Positions 27,771 through 36,246 of a DNA stretch of 64,000 nucleotides are shown one piece after another. Source of the stretch: Microbulbifer sp. YPW16 (GTDB lineage Bacteria; Pseudomonadota; Gammaproteobacteria; Pseudomonadales; Cellvibrionaceae). Location: NCBI RefSeq assembly GCF_021290385.1, contig NZ_CP089928.1, positions 310,001 through 374,000 on the forward strand, in the 5' to 3' direction. The notes below the pieces were generated by a model. The model worked only from the letters and a program-made list of their open reading frames with translations. It was not told the DNA's origin and did no database searches. The stretch's first letter is position 1; each line of letters opens with the position of its first letter. A program made the position numbers and the translations under genes.

Positions 27771-30085
27771 AGGGTACTGCCCTCCCCTTTATGCGTCCCA
27801 GGGGATGCCATACAGCAGGCATAGTAAACCTGCCCCAGCGCGATACCACCGTCGTTCGGAGGCACACTGCCGTGGCAGTGGACACGGAACCCGGCCTGCC
27901 GCAACAATTTCGCAGTGGTCTCAACCAGTCGCCGGTTCTGGAAAACCCCGCCGGACAGGAAGATATTGTCCTCCCCGGCTTTTTGCGCGATGGCCAGTAT
28001 CATCCGGGCCAGGGTGTTGTGAAACGCGGCAGCCCTGTCCGCAACTTCGGTCCCTGCAGCTCCTGCTTCCAGCAACGCGGTAATAACCGGCGCCCAGTCG
28101 ACAAGCCAGAGACCGCCACGCTGCTGCAGACCGAATGGGTAACTGGATGAATCATCTGATTCCAGTGCGGCATGCTCCACCGCCATCGCCGCCTGCCCCT
28201 CAAATGTGACTTCAGAGGCAAGACCCAGCAGTGACGCCACCGCATCAAACAGGCGACCGACGCTGCTACAGCGGGGGCTGTTGAGTTCCCGTTCGAGCAT
28301 GCATTTGAGAATCCTGATTTCGCTGCTGCTGAATTGCCTGCTCAGGTATTGTTGGGTCTCCGCCCCGTCGCCCAGGGCTTCGAACAGCACACTGGCGCCA
28401 GTTCGGCGCGGCTCCCGCACAGCACGCTCGCCTCCCGGGAGAGAGAATTCCCGCAGGCTCGCAAACGGGGTAACCGTAGTGCTGCCATCCCAGCGCAGGA
28501 ACTCTCCTCCACGTATGGCGCCGTCGCCATCATAGCCGGTGCCATCCCAGCAGATACCCAGGGCGGGCCCATAGTGGGCATGTTCTGCCATGCAGGAGAA
28601 GAAATGGGCCCGGTGGTGTTGGATACCGGTATTTTCCAGCTCACTGGATCCCGCCCAGCGGTGTGACGCATACCCGGGATGCAGGTCGTTGAGCAACACG
28701 CATCGATCCAGCTGGTAGAAACGCATTAGGTCTTCGATTGCTCCCCTGAAGGCTTCCATTGCCATCGGGCTGTCGAGGTCACCGATATGCTGGCTCAGCT
28801 GCACGGTATTCCCCCTGGCAATAGCCACGCAGTTTTTCAGGTCCGCGCCTACAGCGACCCGGTCAGTACTGCTGGCCTGCCCAGGTAACTGTAATGGCAG
28901 TGGTGCATAGCCACGCGCCCGGCGCAGCATCACCGGTTGGCCATCGATGATCCGCTGTACCGAGTCATCCAGTGCGCGCACAATGGGGCGGTCATGCAAC
29001 AGGAACTGGTCGGCGATCCCGCCCAACCGCTCAAGTGCCTGGGCATTGTCGGTGCAGATGGGCTCCCCCGCCAGGTTGCCACTGGTGGCAACCACCGGGC
29101 GTTGCAGTATCTGCATCAGCAGGCTGTGCAGGGGAGATGCCGGGAGCATGACTCCCAGTAAGGGATTCTGCGGGGCGATACTTGCAGCGATATGCATGTC
29201 AGCCTGACCTTTTGCCGTCAGCAGGACAATCGGTCTCTCCCGGGAACAGAGCAACGATTCCTCCTGCCTTGAGACATGGCAGTCCCTGCGCACAGTGGCG
29301 AGGTCCGGGTACAAAACCGCGAAAGGCTTGTGCGGACGCTGCTTGCGCTGTCGCAGCCGCCTTACAGCGTTCTCGTTACTGGCATCGACCAGAAGCTGGA
29401 AACCGCCAACGCCTTTGAGGGCGACAACCTGGCCGCTATCGATTGCGGCTGCTGCCAGTTGCAGGGCCTGCCCCATGAGCGCGATAGAGCGGCCCCGCTG
29501 ATCCACAAGTTCAAGCTGAGGGCCGCATTCGGCGCAGGCATTGGGTTCCGCATGGAATCGCCGATCCCGGGGATCCGTATATTCACGGTGGCAATGTTCG
29601 CACAGGGCGAAGCTTTTCATTGCGGTGTTGCCGCGATCGTAAGGCAGGCGCTCCAGGATGCTGAAGCGCGGGCCGCAGGCCGTGCAGTTGATGAAGGGGT
29701 AACGGTAACGGCGGTTCGCCGGGTCGAACAGCTCGGCCAGGCAGTCATCACAGGGCGCCAGGTCGGGCATTACAGTCGCGGACGGTGCGGCACCGCTGTC
29801 ACTCTCACGGATACAGAAACCGATATCATCCCGCAGGGGAACGGGTGTGCTCACCAGCCGGTCGATGCGGCTGTGTTTGGGTTTGTGCTGTTGTAGTCCC
29901 TGCACAAAATCCCGTATTTTTGCGCTCTTGCCCTGCACTTCCAAGCACACGCCCCGGGCGTCATTGGCGATCCAGCCATGCAGCCCACTTCCGTGCGCCA
30001 GGCGGTGCACAAACGGGCGAAAGCCGACCCCCTGGACCACCCCGCCGATCTCGATACGCAGGCGCTCTACCGAATTATTCTGCAT
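27761..30085 (-). CDS. hypF: Carbamoyltransferase HypF
   Basis: Makes carbamoyl-AMP from carbamoyl phosphate and transfers it to HypE, feeding cyanide-ligand synthesis. The ATG at 30085 overlaps hypA by 11 nt, giving 774 residues. Domains in order: acylphosphatase (GGVVQGVGFRPFVHRLA), paired zinc motifs (CDDCLAELFD, CTACGPRFS, CEHCHREYTD, CAECGPQ), YrdC-like adenylating domain (VVALKGVGGFQLLVDA, KPFAVLYPD) and Kae1-like carbamoyltransferase (HHRAHFFSCMAEH, CWDGTGYDGDGAIRGGE, FLSGGVFQNRRLVE). It is complete. Confidence 0.97.
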   Translation of the reverse strand: MQNNSVERLRIEIGGVVQGVGFRPFVHRLAHGSGLHGWIANDARGVCLEVQGKSAKIRDFVQGLQQHKPKHSRIDRLVSTPVPLRDDIGFCIRESDSGAAPSATVMPDLAPCDDCLAELFDPANRRYRYPFINCTACGPRFSILERLPYDRGNTAMKSFALCEHCHREYTDPRDRRFHAEPNACAECGPQLELVDQRGRSIALMGQALQLAAAAIDSGQVVALKGVGGFQLLVDASNENAVRRLRQRKQRPHKPFAVLYPDLATVRRDCHVSRQEESLLCSRERPIVLLTAKGQADMHIAASIAPQNPLLGVMLPASPLHSLLMQILQRPVVATSGNLAGEPICTDNAQALERLGGIADQFLLHDRPIVRALDDSVQRIIDGQPVMLRRARGYAPLPLQLPGQASSTDRVAVGADLKNCVAIARGNTVQLSQHIGDLDSPMAMEAFRGAIEDLMRFYQLDRCVLLNDLHPGYASHRWAGSSELENTGIQHHRAHFFSCMAEHAHYGPALGICWDGTGYDGDGAIRGGEFLRWDGSTTVTPFASLREFSLPGGERAVREPRRTGASVLFEALGDGAETQQYLSRQFSSSEIRILKCMLERELNSPRCSSVGRLFDAVASLLGLASEVTFEGQAAMAVEHAALESDDSSSYPFGLQQRGGLWLVDWAPVITALLEAGAAGTEVADRAAAFHNTLARMILAIAQKAGEDNIFLSGGVFQNRRLVETTAKLLRQAGFRVHCHGSVPPNDGGIALGQVYYACCMASPGTHKGEGSTLCV

Positions 30086-30347
30086 CGGTGCCCTCGAACT
30101 CCAGGCTGTCCAGTACGATCTGCTGGGCCTCGGAATGGTGTATATCGGACAGTTCATCGATATACAGTCGCAGGCCTTCCAGGGGCGTGCCCGCAGTCTC
30201 ACGCTCAAAGTGTTCACGCAGGTGATCCGCCGAGATATGTGCCAGCGCACCGAGGCGAAGCCTGGCGGCAACCAGCCTGCCCCTCTCGCGACCGGCCAGC
30301 AACCGGATCTTTCCTACCAGGTCCTTGATCAGGGACTGTTCGTGCAT
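30075..30347 (-). CDS. hypA: HypA-like nickel chaperone lacking the zinc domain
   Basis: Normal HypA (about 113-118 aa) binds Ni through its N-terminal MHE and structural Zn through two CxxC motifs. This product has 90 residues, starts [14 protein letters not shown] with His2 kept, and aligns in the fold regions (VAARLRLGALAHISADHLRE, ETAGTPLEGLRL), but contains no cysteine at all, so the zinc domain is missing. Its position (1-nt overlap with the protease gene, 11 nt with hypF) supports the HypA identity. How Ni is delivered without the zinc domain and without a nearby hypB is unclear. Confidence 0.75.
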   Translation of the reverse strand: MHEQSLIKDLVGKIRLLAGRERGRLVAARLRLGALAHISADHLREHFERETAGTPLEGLRLYIDELSDIHHSEAQQIVLDSLEFEGTDAE

Positions 30348-30829
30348 CAGGGGCCTCCTGCCTGAACTTTCAAAAATTCCAGAATTTCCTGTTCGACCTG
30401 CGCTGCTGCGGCTTCCACCGCGGGCGTCATGGTCGCGCTGGTGGAAAAGTCCTTGCCGCAGATGGCAAATATCCTCAGCGTCAACGGCAGTGAATCGAGC
30501 AGCCTGGCGAGCTCCAGGGTTTCGGCCAGCGTAAAGCCATGGCTTGAAGTAATACTCAGGCCTGCGGGCAGGGTTTCATCCAGTCCGTCCAGACGAATGA
30601 TTTCACCCGGTGCCGTGCCGGAGACCACCATAGCGTCCACGAGCACAACCGGGCGAGCCTTCCAGTCGTCCAGAAGCCTCGTCATATCACCGCTGTTTTC
30701 AATATACTCGGCAATACCGCCGAGCCTGTCGCGCAACCGGTGTAACAGGTACGGGCCCACACTGTCGTCACCGCGAAAGCGGTTGCCCAGGCTGATGATC
30801 GCCCACCCCTTTACCGTGTCCCGTGTCAC
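30347..30829 (-). CDS. Hydrogenase large-subunit maturation protease
   Basis: Endopeptidase of the HyaD/HycI/HoxW family that cuts the C-terminal extension from the large subunit after nickel insertion. The 160 residues start at GTG (GTGA overlap with the large-subunit stop) and show [20 protein letters not shown], with the conserved metal-binding Asp in [20 protein letters not shown] and [17 protein letters not shown]. Its substrate is almost certainly the product of the gene just upstream. Confidence 0.92.
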   Translation of the reverse strand: MTRDTVKGWAIISLGNRFRGDDSVGPYLLHRLRDRLGGIAEYIENSGDMTRLLDDWKARPVVLVDAMVVSGTAPGEIIRLDGLDETLPAGLSITSSHGFTLAETLELARLLDSLPLTLRIFAICGKDFSTSATMTPAVEAAAAQVEQEILEFLKVQAGGP

Positions 30830-32157
30830 CCGTCGTTTCCCCCGGAGTTGCCTCCCGCGTGTTCCAGGTGCAATTGGAGGAAATGGGTCGAGCAGGAGAT
30901 GCAGGGATCGTAATTGCGAATCGCCTGCTCACACTGGGCCTGCAGCCGGTCCTCAGGCAAGTGCAGGTACTGCGGCAGCATATGGCGCAGGTCATCCTCG
31001 ATGGTCTTCTGGTTCTGGGAGGTGGGCGCGACAATCCTGGCGTCAGTGATCTTGCCTTTATCGTCGATCCCGTAGCTGTGGTAGAGCAGCCCCCGCGGCG
31101 CTTCCGTTGCCGCGCACCCATGGGACTCCCGCGGCTTCGTTTCCAGGTAAGCCTGCTGTGGCTGCTGGTAGTTGTCGATAATCCGCAGGGCCTCGTCAAA
31201 CGCGTAGAGCACCTCCAGGCTACGGACCACAATGCTCTTGAATGGGTTGGCGCAGAATGGTGGGAAGCCGACATCCTCTGCCGTCTCCTGTACCAGAGGC
31301 GACAGGCTGTCGTAATTGAGGTTATAGCGGGCCATGGGGCCGACAAAATAGGCTCCCCGCTCCACCAGCGTACTGTGCAGTGCATTGGAGTACTCGATAT
31401 GTTCTTCCCGGAAATGCGCATCATAGGCCTGTACCGGGATGTCCAGGCCGCGGGTGGAGACGATACGGCCTTCATTCATCGGGTATTCGTTCGGATGCGA
31501 GAGAGCGACAAACTCGTATTGATCGGCCGCGGCCCGTTCGAACTTCGGGAATGATAATGACGCAGCCCATCGAACCCCTTCCACTGCCAGATCCCGCGCC
31601 CGCAGCAACTGCTGTCGCAATGGCTCCAACTCGGCCCTCACCGGCACCCGGTAAAACCCGCCGACGCGCACATTGATCGGGTGAATTTCCCGGCCCCCCA
31701 ACAGGCTCACCAGTGCATTGCCGGCCTTTTTGATCGCCAGCCCATCCTGCACGATTTGCGGGTGGTCCTTTGCCATCGCCACAGCGCTCTCATAGCCGAG
31801 GAAGTCCGGCGCGTGCAGCATATAGATATGCAGGCTGTGGCTCTCAATCCACTCACCGCAATAGATCAGCCGGCGCAGTGCCCGCAGTTCCGGTGTGGGG
31901 GCCAGGCCAAGCGCGTCCTCAATCGCATGTAAAGAACTCATCTGGTAGGCCACCGGGCAGATACCACAGATGCGCGCGGTAATATCCGGGGCCTCAAGGT
32001 AGTCCCTGCCGCGCAAGAATCCCTCAAAGAAACGGGGCGGTTCGAAGATTTTGAGTTTGACGTCGTGCACACCGCCATCGTCATAACGGATATACAGCGC
32101 CCCTTCGCCCTCGACCCGGGCCAGGTAATCCACCTTGATGGTTTTAGTCCTGGCCAT
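30826..32157 (-). CDS. [NiFe] hydrogenase large (alpha) subunit, group 3b type
   Basis: Carries the Ni-Fe site that interconverts H2 with protons and electrons. The ATG at 32157 gives 443 residues. N-terminal ligand motif [11 protein letters not shown] has Cys64 and Cys67; the C-terminal motif DPCISCSTH has Cys419 and Cys422. Maturation cleavage is predicted after His425, removing 18 residues. [21 protein letters not shown] and [20 protein letters not shown] suit the NAD(P)-linked bidirectional group (sulfhydrogenase alpha). It overlaps the small subunit by 14 nt and the protease by 4 nt. Confidence 0.94.
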   Translation of the reverse strand: MARTKTIKVDYLARVEGEGALYIRYDDGGVHDVKLKIFEPPRFFEGFLRGRDYLEAPDITARICGICPVAYQMSSLHAIEDALGLAPTPELRALRRLIYCGEWIESHSLHIYMLHAPDFLGYESAVAMAKDHPQIVQDGLAIKKAGNALVSLLGGREIHPINVRVGGFYRVPVRAELEPLRQQLLRARDLAVEGVRWAASLSFPKFERAAADQYEFVALSHPNEYPMNEGRIVSTRGLDIPVQAYDAHFREEHIEYSNALHSTLVERGAYFVGPMARYNLNYDSLSPLVQETAEDVGFPPFCANPFKSIVVRSLEVLYAFDEALRIIDNYQQPQQAYLETKPRESHGCAATEAPRGLLYHSYGIDDKGKITDARIVAPTSQNQKTIEDDLRHMLPQYLHLPEDRLQAQCEQAIRNYDPCISCSTHFLQLHLEHAGGNSGGNDG

Positions 32158-32968
32158 CGGCCTGCTCCTGGTTGCCGGTGCTGGCCTGGCGGCGGCTTTC
32201 CCGCTCGAAAGCCGGCGCGGCCGCATTGAAGTTGCGCAGGTTCTCAATGATCGTGACACGTTCAGCGCCGAGCTCTTCCCGCCACCAGTGGCACAGGGAC
32301 TCCGTATTGGGGTTTTCCTTGGGGCCATAGCAGCTGTAACAGCCGCGGTTATAGGTGGGGCAAATGGCCCCGCACCCGGCGTGTGTTACCGGGCCCATAC
32401 AGGGCGTTCCGTGGGCTACCCAGACACAGACATTGCCCCGGATCTTGCACTCCACACACACCGAGTGCGGCGGCACCTGGGGTGGGCGTCGGTGCAGGAA
32501 GGCGCTGATGACCTCCAGCAGTTGGCGCTTGTTGATCGGGCAGCCCTGTAACTCGAAATCCACCGGCACGTGGGCGCTGATGGGAGTCGAGGTTGCCAGG
32601 GTGGCGATGTATTGCGGGTGGGCGTACACGACAGCGGTAAATTCCTCTACATCGGCAAAATTGCGCAGTGCCTGGATTCCGCCGGCGGTCGCGCAGGCGC
32701 CGATCGTTACCAGGGCGCGGGACTGGGCGCGTACCTCACGAATGCGGAGCGCATCCTCTGTGGTGGTGATGGATCCTTCCACCAGGGAAAGATCATAGGG
32801 GCCCGCCACCTGCCGGCTGCTGGCCTCCATGAAATAGGCAATATCGATTGTGTCCGCCAGCTGCAAAAGTTCATCTTCACAGTCAAGCAGGCTGAGCTGG
32901 CAACCGTCGCAGGAAGCGAATTTCCATACCGCCAGTCTGGGTTTGGTGGGCTCTTGCATATGGCTCAT
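32144..32968 (-). CDS. [NiFe] hydrogenase small (delta) subunit, group 3b type
   Basis: Electron-transfer subunit holding Fe-S clusters next to the Ni-Fe site. The 274 residues have the proximal-cluster motif [13 protein letters not shown] (Cys20, Cys23), [17 protein letters not shown] and GCPINKRQL, then a Cys-rich C-terminal half ([38 protein letters not shown]) as in sulfhydrogenase delta subunits. There is no Tat signal, so the enzyme is cytoplasmic. An alternative start is the fourth codon (32959). A 40-bp gap to the gamma gene is the only real spacing in the operon. Confidence 0.93.
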   Translation of the reverse strand: MSHMQEPTKPRLAVWKFASCDGCQLSLLDCEDELLQLADTIDIAYFMEASSRQVAGPYDLSLVEGSITTTEDALRIREVRAQSRALVTIGACATAGGIQALRNFADVEEFTAVVYAHPQYIATLATSTPISAHVPVDFELQGCPINKRQLLEVISAFLHRRPPQVPPHSVCVECKIRGNVCVWVAHGTPCMGPVTHAGCGAICPTYNRGCYSCYGPKENPNTESLCHWWREELGAERVTIIENLRNFNAAAPAFERESRRQASTGNQEQADGQD

Positions 32969-33008
32969 CGCCTGCGAGTAGGCTCCTGCCCCTCAGTCAC
33001 CTGAATCA

Positions 33009-33815
33009 TTACAGGGCCCTGATGTTGAACCACTGCCGGATATCCCCGTAGCAGAACACCGGGCCGTCCTTGCAGACAAAATTCGGGCCCCACTGGCAGT
33101 GTCCACAGTGTCCCGTTGCGCACTTCATATTGCGCTCCATGGAAAGGAAGATAGCTGATTCCGGTACCCCCGCCTGGCGCAGGGTCCGGATGCAGAAGCG
33201 CATCATGATCTCCGGGCCGCAGACGAAGGCGACCGTCCTGGCCGCGTCGAACTCGGCTGCCTGCAGGGGGTCGGTAATAACGCCGATATGCCCCTGCCAC
33301 TCGTCGACGGCGTGATCGACCGATTGCACCAGTTCCAGCGCTTGCATCCACCGCTCCAGTTCCGACTGGAAGAGACGCTCTGCCGGGCGTCGCGCACCAT
33401 AGAAAAGCCTTACGCGACTGGTCTGGATACCGCTGCGCAACACGCTGTAGATCACCGGTCGCAACGGGGCCAGGCCCAGCCCACCGGCGATAATCACCAG
33501 GTCACTGCCGGCCGCTATTTCCAGCGGCCAGCCATTCCCGAAAGGGCCCCGAACACCCACCTGGTCCCCACGCCGCAATCGTTCCAGCGCGGCCGTTACC
33601 TGGCCCTGTGTGCGGATGGTATGAACCAGGCTCCCGTCCCGCGATTCCGGGCCACTCATCGAGATGGGGACTTCGCCGGCACCGAAGGCATAGAGCATGT
33701 TGAACTGCCCGGGACGAAAGGCATCCGAATCGTCCTGCTCAGGGGACAGATGCAGCGTGAAGGTGCCGGGATATTCCTCCTGACGATGCTCGATACGGTA
33801 CATCTGCGGAATCAC
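33009..33815 (-). CDS. FAD/NAD(P)-binding (gamma) subunit of group 3b hydrogenase
   Basis: Diaphorase subunit linking the hydrogenase to NAD(P)H, of the ferredoxin-NADP-reductase superfamily. The 268 residues show the FAD-binding region RPGQFNMLYAFGAGEVPISM, then GVRGPFGNGWPLE, the nucleotide-binding VIIAGGLGLAPLRPVIYSVL, VAFVCGPEIMMRF and a C-terminal [2Fe-2S]-type set MKCATGHCGHCQWG with later Cys in NFVCKDGPVFCYG. It overlaps the preceding cyclic-nucleotide-domain gene by 4 nt. Confidence 0.93.
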   Translation of the reverse strand: MIPQMYRIEHRQEEYPGTFTLHLSPEQDDSDAFRPGQFNMLYAFGAGEVPISMSGPESRDGSLVHTIRTQGQVTAALERLRRGDQVGVRGPFGNGWPLEIAAGSDLVIIAGGLGLAPLRPVIYSVLRSGIQTSRVRLFYGARRPAERLFQSELERWMQALELVQSVDHAVDEWQGHIGVITDPLQAAEFDAARTVAFVCGPEIMMRFCIRTLRQAGVPESAIFLSMERNMKCATGHCGHCQWGPNFVCKDGPVFCYGDIRQWFNIRAL

Positions 33816-34294
33816 TGGCGATCCCCAACCAGCGGAGACGGTTGGGCGTAAACATCCAGCAGCTGGATTCGCGCAGCCTGTAGCCGCTCGGTGGCGATCC
33901 GGGCAAAGCGCTGCATCAGCTGGAACCCCAATCGTGGCTCTGCCTCACATTTTTCCCGCAGGCACTTGCCGTTGAGGCGTATCGCGTGTACCTGATCCAT
34001 CGCGCGGCCGTCGAAGGTCCACTGGTAGGGGGGGAACAGCCAGGACCAGCCAAAGACGTCGCCGTCATGGAGGGTCTGCAGGCAGATTGGCCCACGATCC
34101 GGACGGTAGGTTTCCACTGCGACCCTGCCCTTGCGAATCAGGAAGAAGTAGTCCGCCGGCTCGTTCTCCTGTGCCAGGTAGTCCCCGGCAGCGTATATAG
34201 CGTTCTCTCCGCAGCCAGCGATGAACTCCAGGTCTGCCGGGGCCAGGTCGCGGAAGAAAGGGTGTTCACGGAGCATGTCGGGGATCTTCTGCAT
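33812..34294 (-). CDS. Stand-alone cyclic nucleotide-binding domain protein
   Basis: A 160-residue protein that is essentially one CAP-like cNMP-binding beta-barrel: FFRDLAPADLEFIAGCGENA, AGDYLAQENEPADYFFLIRK, then GRVAVETYRPDRG and LHDGDVFGWSWLFPPYQWTF. The following helix ends with no helix-turn-helix DNA-binding domain, so it cannot act as an ordinary Crp/Fnr activator. It is wedged between the beta and gamma hydrogenase genes with 1- and 4-nt overlaps, suggesting it modulates or senses something for this enzyme. The ligand cannot be predicted. Confidence 0.85.
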   Translation of the reverse strand: MQKIPDMLREHPFFRDLAPADLEFIAGCGENAIYAAGDYLAQENEPADYFFLIRKGRVAVETYRPDRGPICLQTLHDGDVFGWSWLFPPYQWTFDGRAMDQVHAIRLNGKCLREKCEAEPRLGFQLMQRFARIATERLQAARIQLLDVYAQPSPLVGDRQ

Positions 34295-35430
34295 TATTGC
34301 TCCGGGCCGGGTTTCTCGAGTTCACGGATGTTCCGCACTTCCTCGGTAAGGTCGATACCCACCGGGCACCAGGTAATACAGCGCCCGCAACCCACACAGC
34401 CGGAAGAACCGAACTGGTCGTGCCAGGTGGCCAGTTTGTGGGTCATCCACTGCCGGTAGCGAGATCGCGTATCGGCTCGTACGGGACCACCGGTGACATA
34501 GCTGAAGTCAGCGGTAAAACAGGAATCCCAGCGCTCCCAGCGTTCGGCATGGTCGCCACTCAGGTCGGTGGTGTCCTCCACCGTGGAGCAGAAGCACGTC
34601 GGGCAGGCCATGGTGCAATTGGCGCAACTCAGGCAGCGCTCGGCGACCTGGTCCCACGATGCACTCTCGTAGTTGCGGTAGAGCAGTTCCTTCAGGTCGG
34701 AGCTGTCAAACCGGCGGGGCCCCTCTTCCATCTGGCGCACGGCATTCTGAACGCCCCGGGCCGCAGCCTCCTCGTGCCGTTTCCCAGAAGGCGTCACCGG
34801 TAACTGGCGCAGGACCTGGCTGCCGCGGTATGAATCGCTGCCAATCAGGAAATAATGCTCATCACCATCGATTACTTCGGTCATCGCCAGGTCAGTGGCG
34901 AGGGTCACCTTCGGTCCAGCATTCATCGAGGTGCAGAAGCAGGTGGCGGCTGCGGAAGTGCAGTTCACCGCGACAATAAACAGATTGCTGCGCCTCTGGG
35001 CGTAATTTTCATTGGAGTGCTGGTCGTCGACAAATACCCGGTCCTGTATGGCGATGGCATGAAGCTCACAGCTGCGTACGCCGAGAAAAGCCATTCGGGG
35101 TGGCTCTTCAGTAATTTCCGTTACCTGGATGTCATTAGTGTCCTTGCGCGCCTTCCATACCTGTCGGCGCGGCAACTGCAGGAATTTTTTCCATGAATGC
35201 GGCCCGACCGCATAGCCGAAATAGGCGTCATCGTCACGGCGCTCCAGGCGGTAACAGCCCTTTTCCTGCCTATCGGTCCAGCCCTGAGGCAGGTCTGCGG
35301 CGGACGCAACGGTGTCGTAGGTAATTGCCTTGTCACGCAGCACAGGTCCCATCACCTGGAAGCCTTCCTTTCGGATCGCCTGGACCAGGAGGTCGAGGTC
35401 ACCTGCCTGCAATATAAAGTCCTGCATCAT
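34294..35430 (-). CDS. Fe-S (beta) subunit of group 3b hydrogenase
   Basis: Electron-transfer subunit (sulfhydrogenase beta, also related to anaerobic sulfite reductase A) connecting the diaphorase and small subunit. The 378 residues contain an N-terminal domain with FLGVRSCELHAIAIQDRVF and CFCTSMNAGP, then two ferredoxin-like clusters, CLSCANCTMACPTCFC and CVGCGRCITWCPVGID. It is the first gene of the operon. The next in-frame Met (35427) is an equal start. The divergent promoter region is 35431-35563. Confidence 0.92.
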   Translation of the reverse strand: MMQDFILQAGDLDLLVQAIRKEGFQVMGPVLRDKAITYDTVASAADLPQGWTDRQEKGCYRLERRDDDAYFGYAVGPHSWKKFLQLPRRQVWKARKDTNDIQVTEITEEPPRMAFLGVRSCELHAIAIQDRVFVDDQHSNENYAQRRSNLFIVAVNCTSAAATCFCTSMNAGPKVTLATDLAMTEVIDGDEHYFLIGSDSYRGSQVLRQLPVTPSGKRHEEAAARGVQNAVRQMEEGPRRFDSSDLKELLYRNYESASWDQVAERCLSCANCTMACPTCFCSTVEDTTDLSGDHAERWERWDSCFTADFSYVTGGPVRADTRSRYRQWMTHKLATWHDQFGSSGCVGCGRCITWCPVGIDLTEEVRNIRELEKPGPEQ

Positions 35431-35563
35431 GTGCTGCCGTGACCGTTATTCCCCCTGGTGCGCGTAAATAAATCTGTGCGGTTGGCCCTAAGTACCAACG
35501 CAGATCTATTATTTAGGCTGATTGTAGGAACCGGCAGGCCAGCTTGAGAGGAGGCAGGTGACA
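35431..35563. promoter_or_regulatory. Divergent hydrogenase operon / GNAT promoter region
   Basis: A 133-bp gap. GTTGG at 35481-35485 and CCAAC at 35495-35499 form a perfect 5-bp dyad with a 9-bp spacer (CCCTAAGTA), roughly centred in the gap. An AT-rich run follows (CTATTATTTAG, around 35506-35517). The dyad is a candidate operator. I see neither an FNR box (TTGAT-N4-ATCAA) nor a sigma-54 GG/GC element. Confidence 0.4.
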
Positions 35564-36115
35564 ATGTCCGAGGAGCAGCACCAAGAGGCACTATCGCGAA
35601 CTGTGACGGAAAAGCTCCGGAATGGCCAGGTGGTGACAATACGCCCAATAAACCGGGGCGATATTGACCTGGAGCGGGAATTTATCACCAACCTGTCGGC
35701 GGAGTCCCGTCATTTCCGGTTCCTGGGCGGTGTCGGAAAACCGAGCCAGCAGATGCTGGAAAGGCTGACAGATGTCGATCACAACCAGCGCGAGGCATTT
35801 ATCGCCATCATCAGCGAAAACGGGGCAGAAAAGGAAATCGGTGTCTCCCGCTACGCGCTGGAAGCGGGTGGCGCAGCTGCTGAGTGTGCCGTCGTGGTTG
35901 CGGACGACTGGCAGATGCAGGGCCTGGGCACCCTGCTGTTGAATCGACTGATCGAGTCGGCACGGGCCAGGGGCGTCGGCCACCTCTACTCGATTGACTC
36001 GGCGGAAAACACACGGTTGCAGAAAGTAGCCAAAGCCATGGGTTGGGAATGCCATACGGATCCCGAGGATCACACCCAGCTCATTTACCGGCTTGATCTC
36101 ACCGCAGAATCGTAA
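35564..36115 (+). CDS. GNAT-family N-acetyltransferase
   Basis: Acetyl-CoA-dependent acetyltransferase; the acceptor is unknown. AGGAGG at 35549-35554 is 9 nt from the ATG at 35564, which is why I prefer it to the GTG at 35558; the product is 183 residues. After a short leader it has RPINRGDIDLEREFITNLSA, SRHFRFLGGVG and the CoA-binding ADDWQMQGLGTLLLNRLIES (Q/RxxGxG/A motif). Standing between hydrogenase and PEP synthase, it resembles the stand-alone acetyltransferases found near acyl-CoA synthetase and stress genes, so protein lysine acetylation is a possible but unproven role. Confidence 0.85.
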   Translation: MSEEQHQEALSRTVTEKLRNGQVVTIRPINRGDIDLEREFITNLSAESRHFRFLGGVGKPSQQMLERLTDVDHNQREAFIAIISENGAEKEIGVSRYALEAGGAAAECAVVVADDWQMQGLGTLLLNRLIESARARGVGHLYSIDSAENTRLQKVAKAMGWECHTDPEDHTQLIYRLDLTAES

Positions 36116-36246
36116 CCAGGCAGGCATGGCGGGGGGCGCGCCGGGGCGCTCCCTCCCCCCCCCTCTCCATCAGCTGATACTACTGCACCCGCCGGTTTCC
36201 TCAACGTACCCTGTTTACCCAGCCGTCTCGCCCGAGGACCCGTATC

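Noticed and set aside
30086-30271. 62-residue N-terminal extension of HypF
   Set aside because: It would overlap most of hypA and the acylphosphatase domain begins just after the ATG at 30085.
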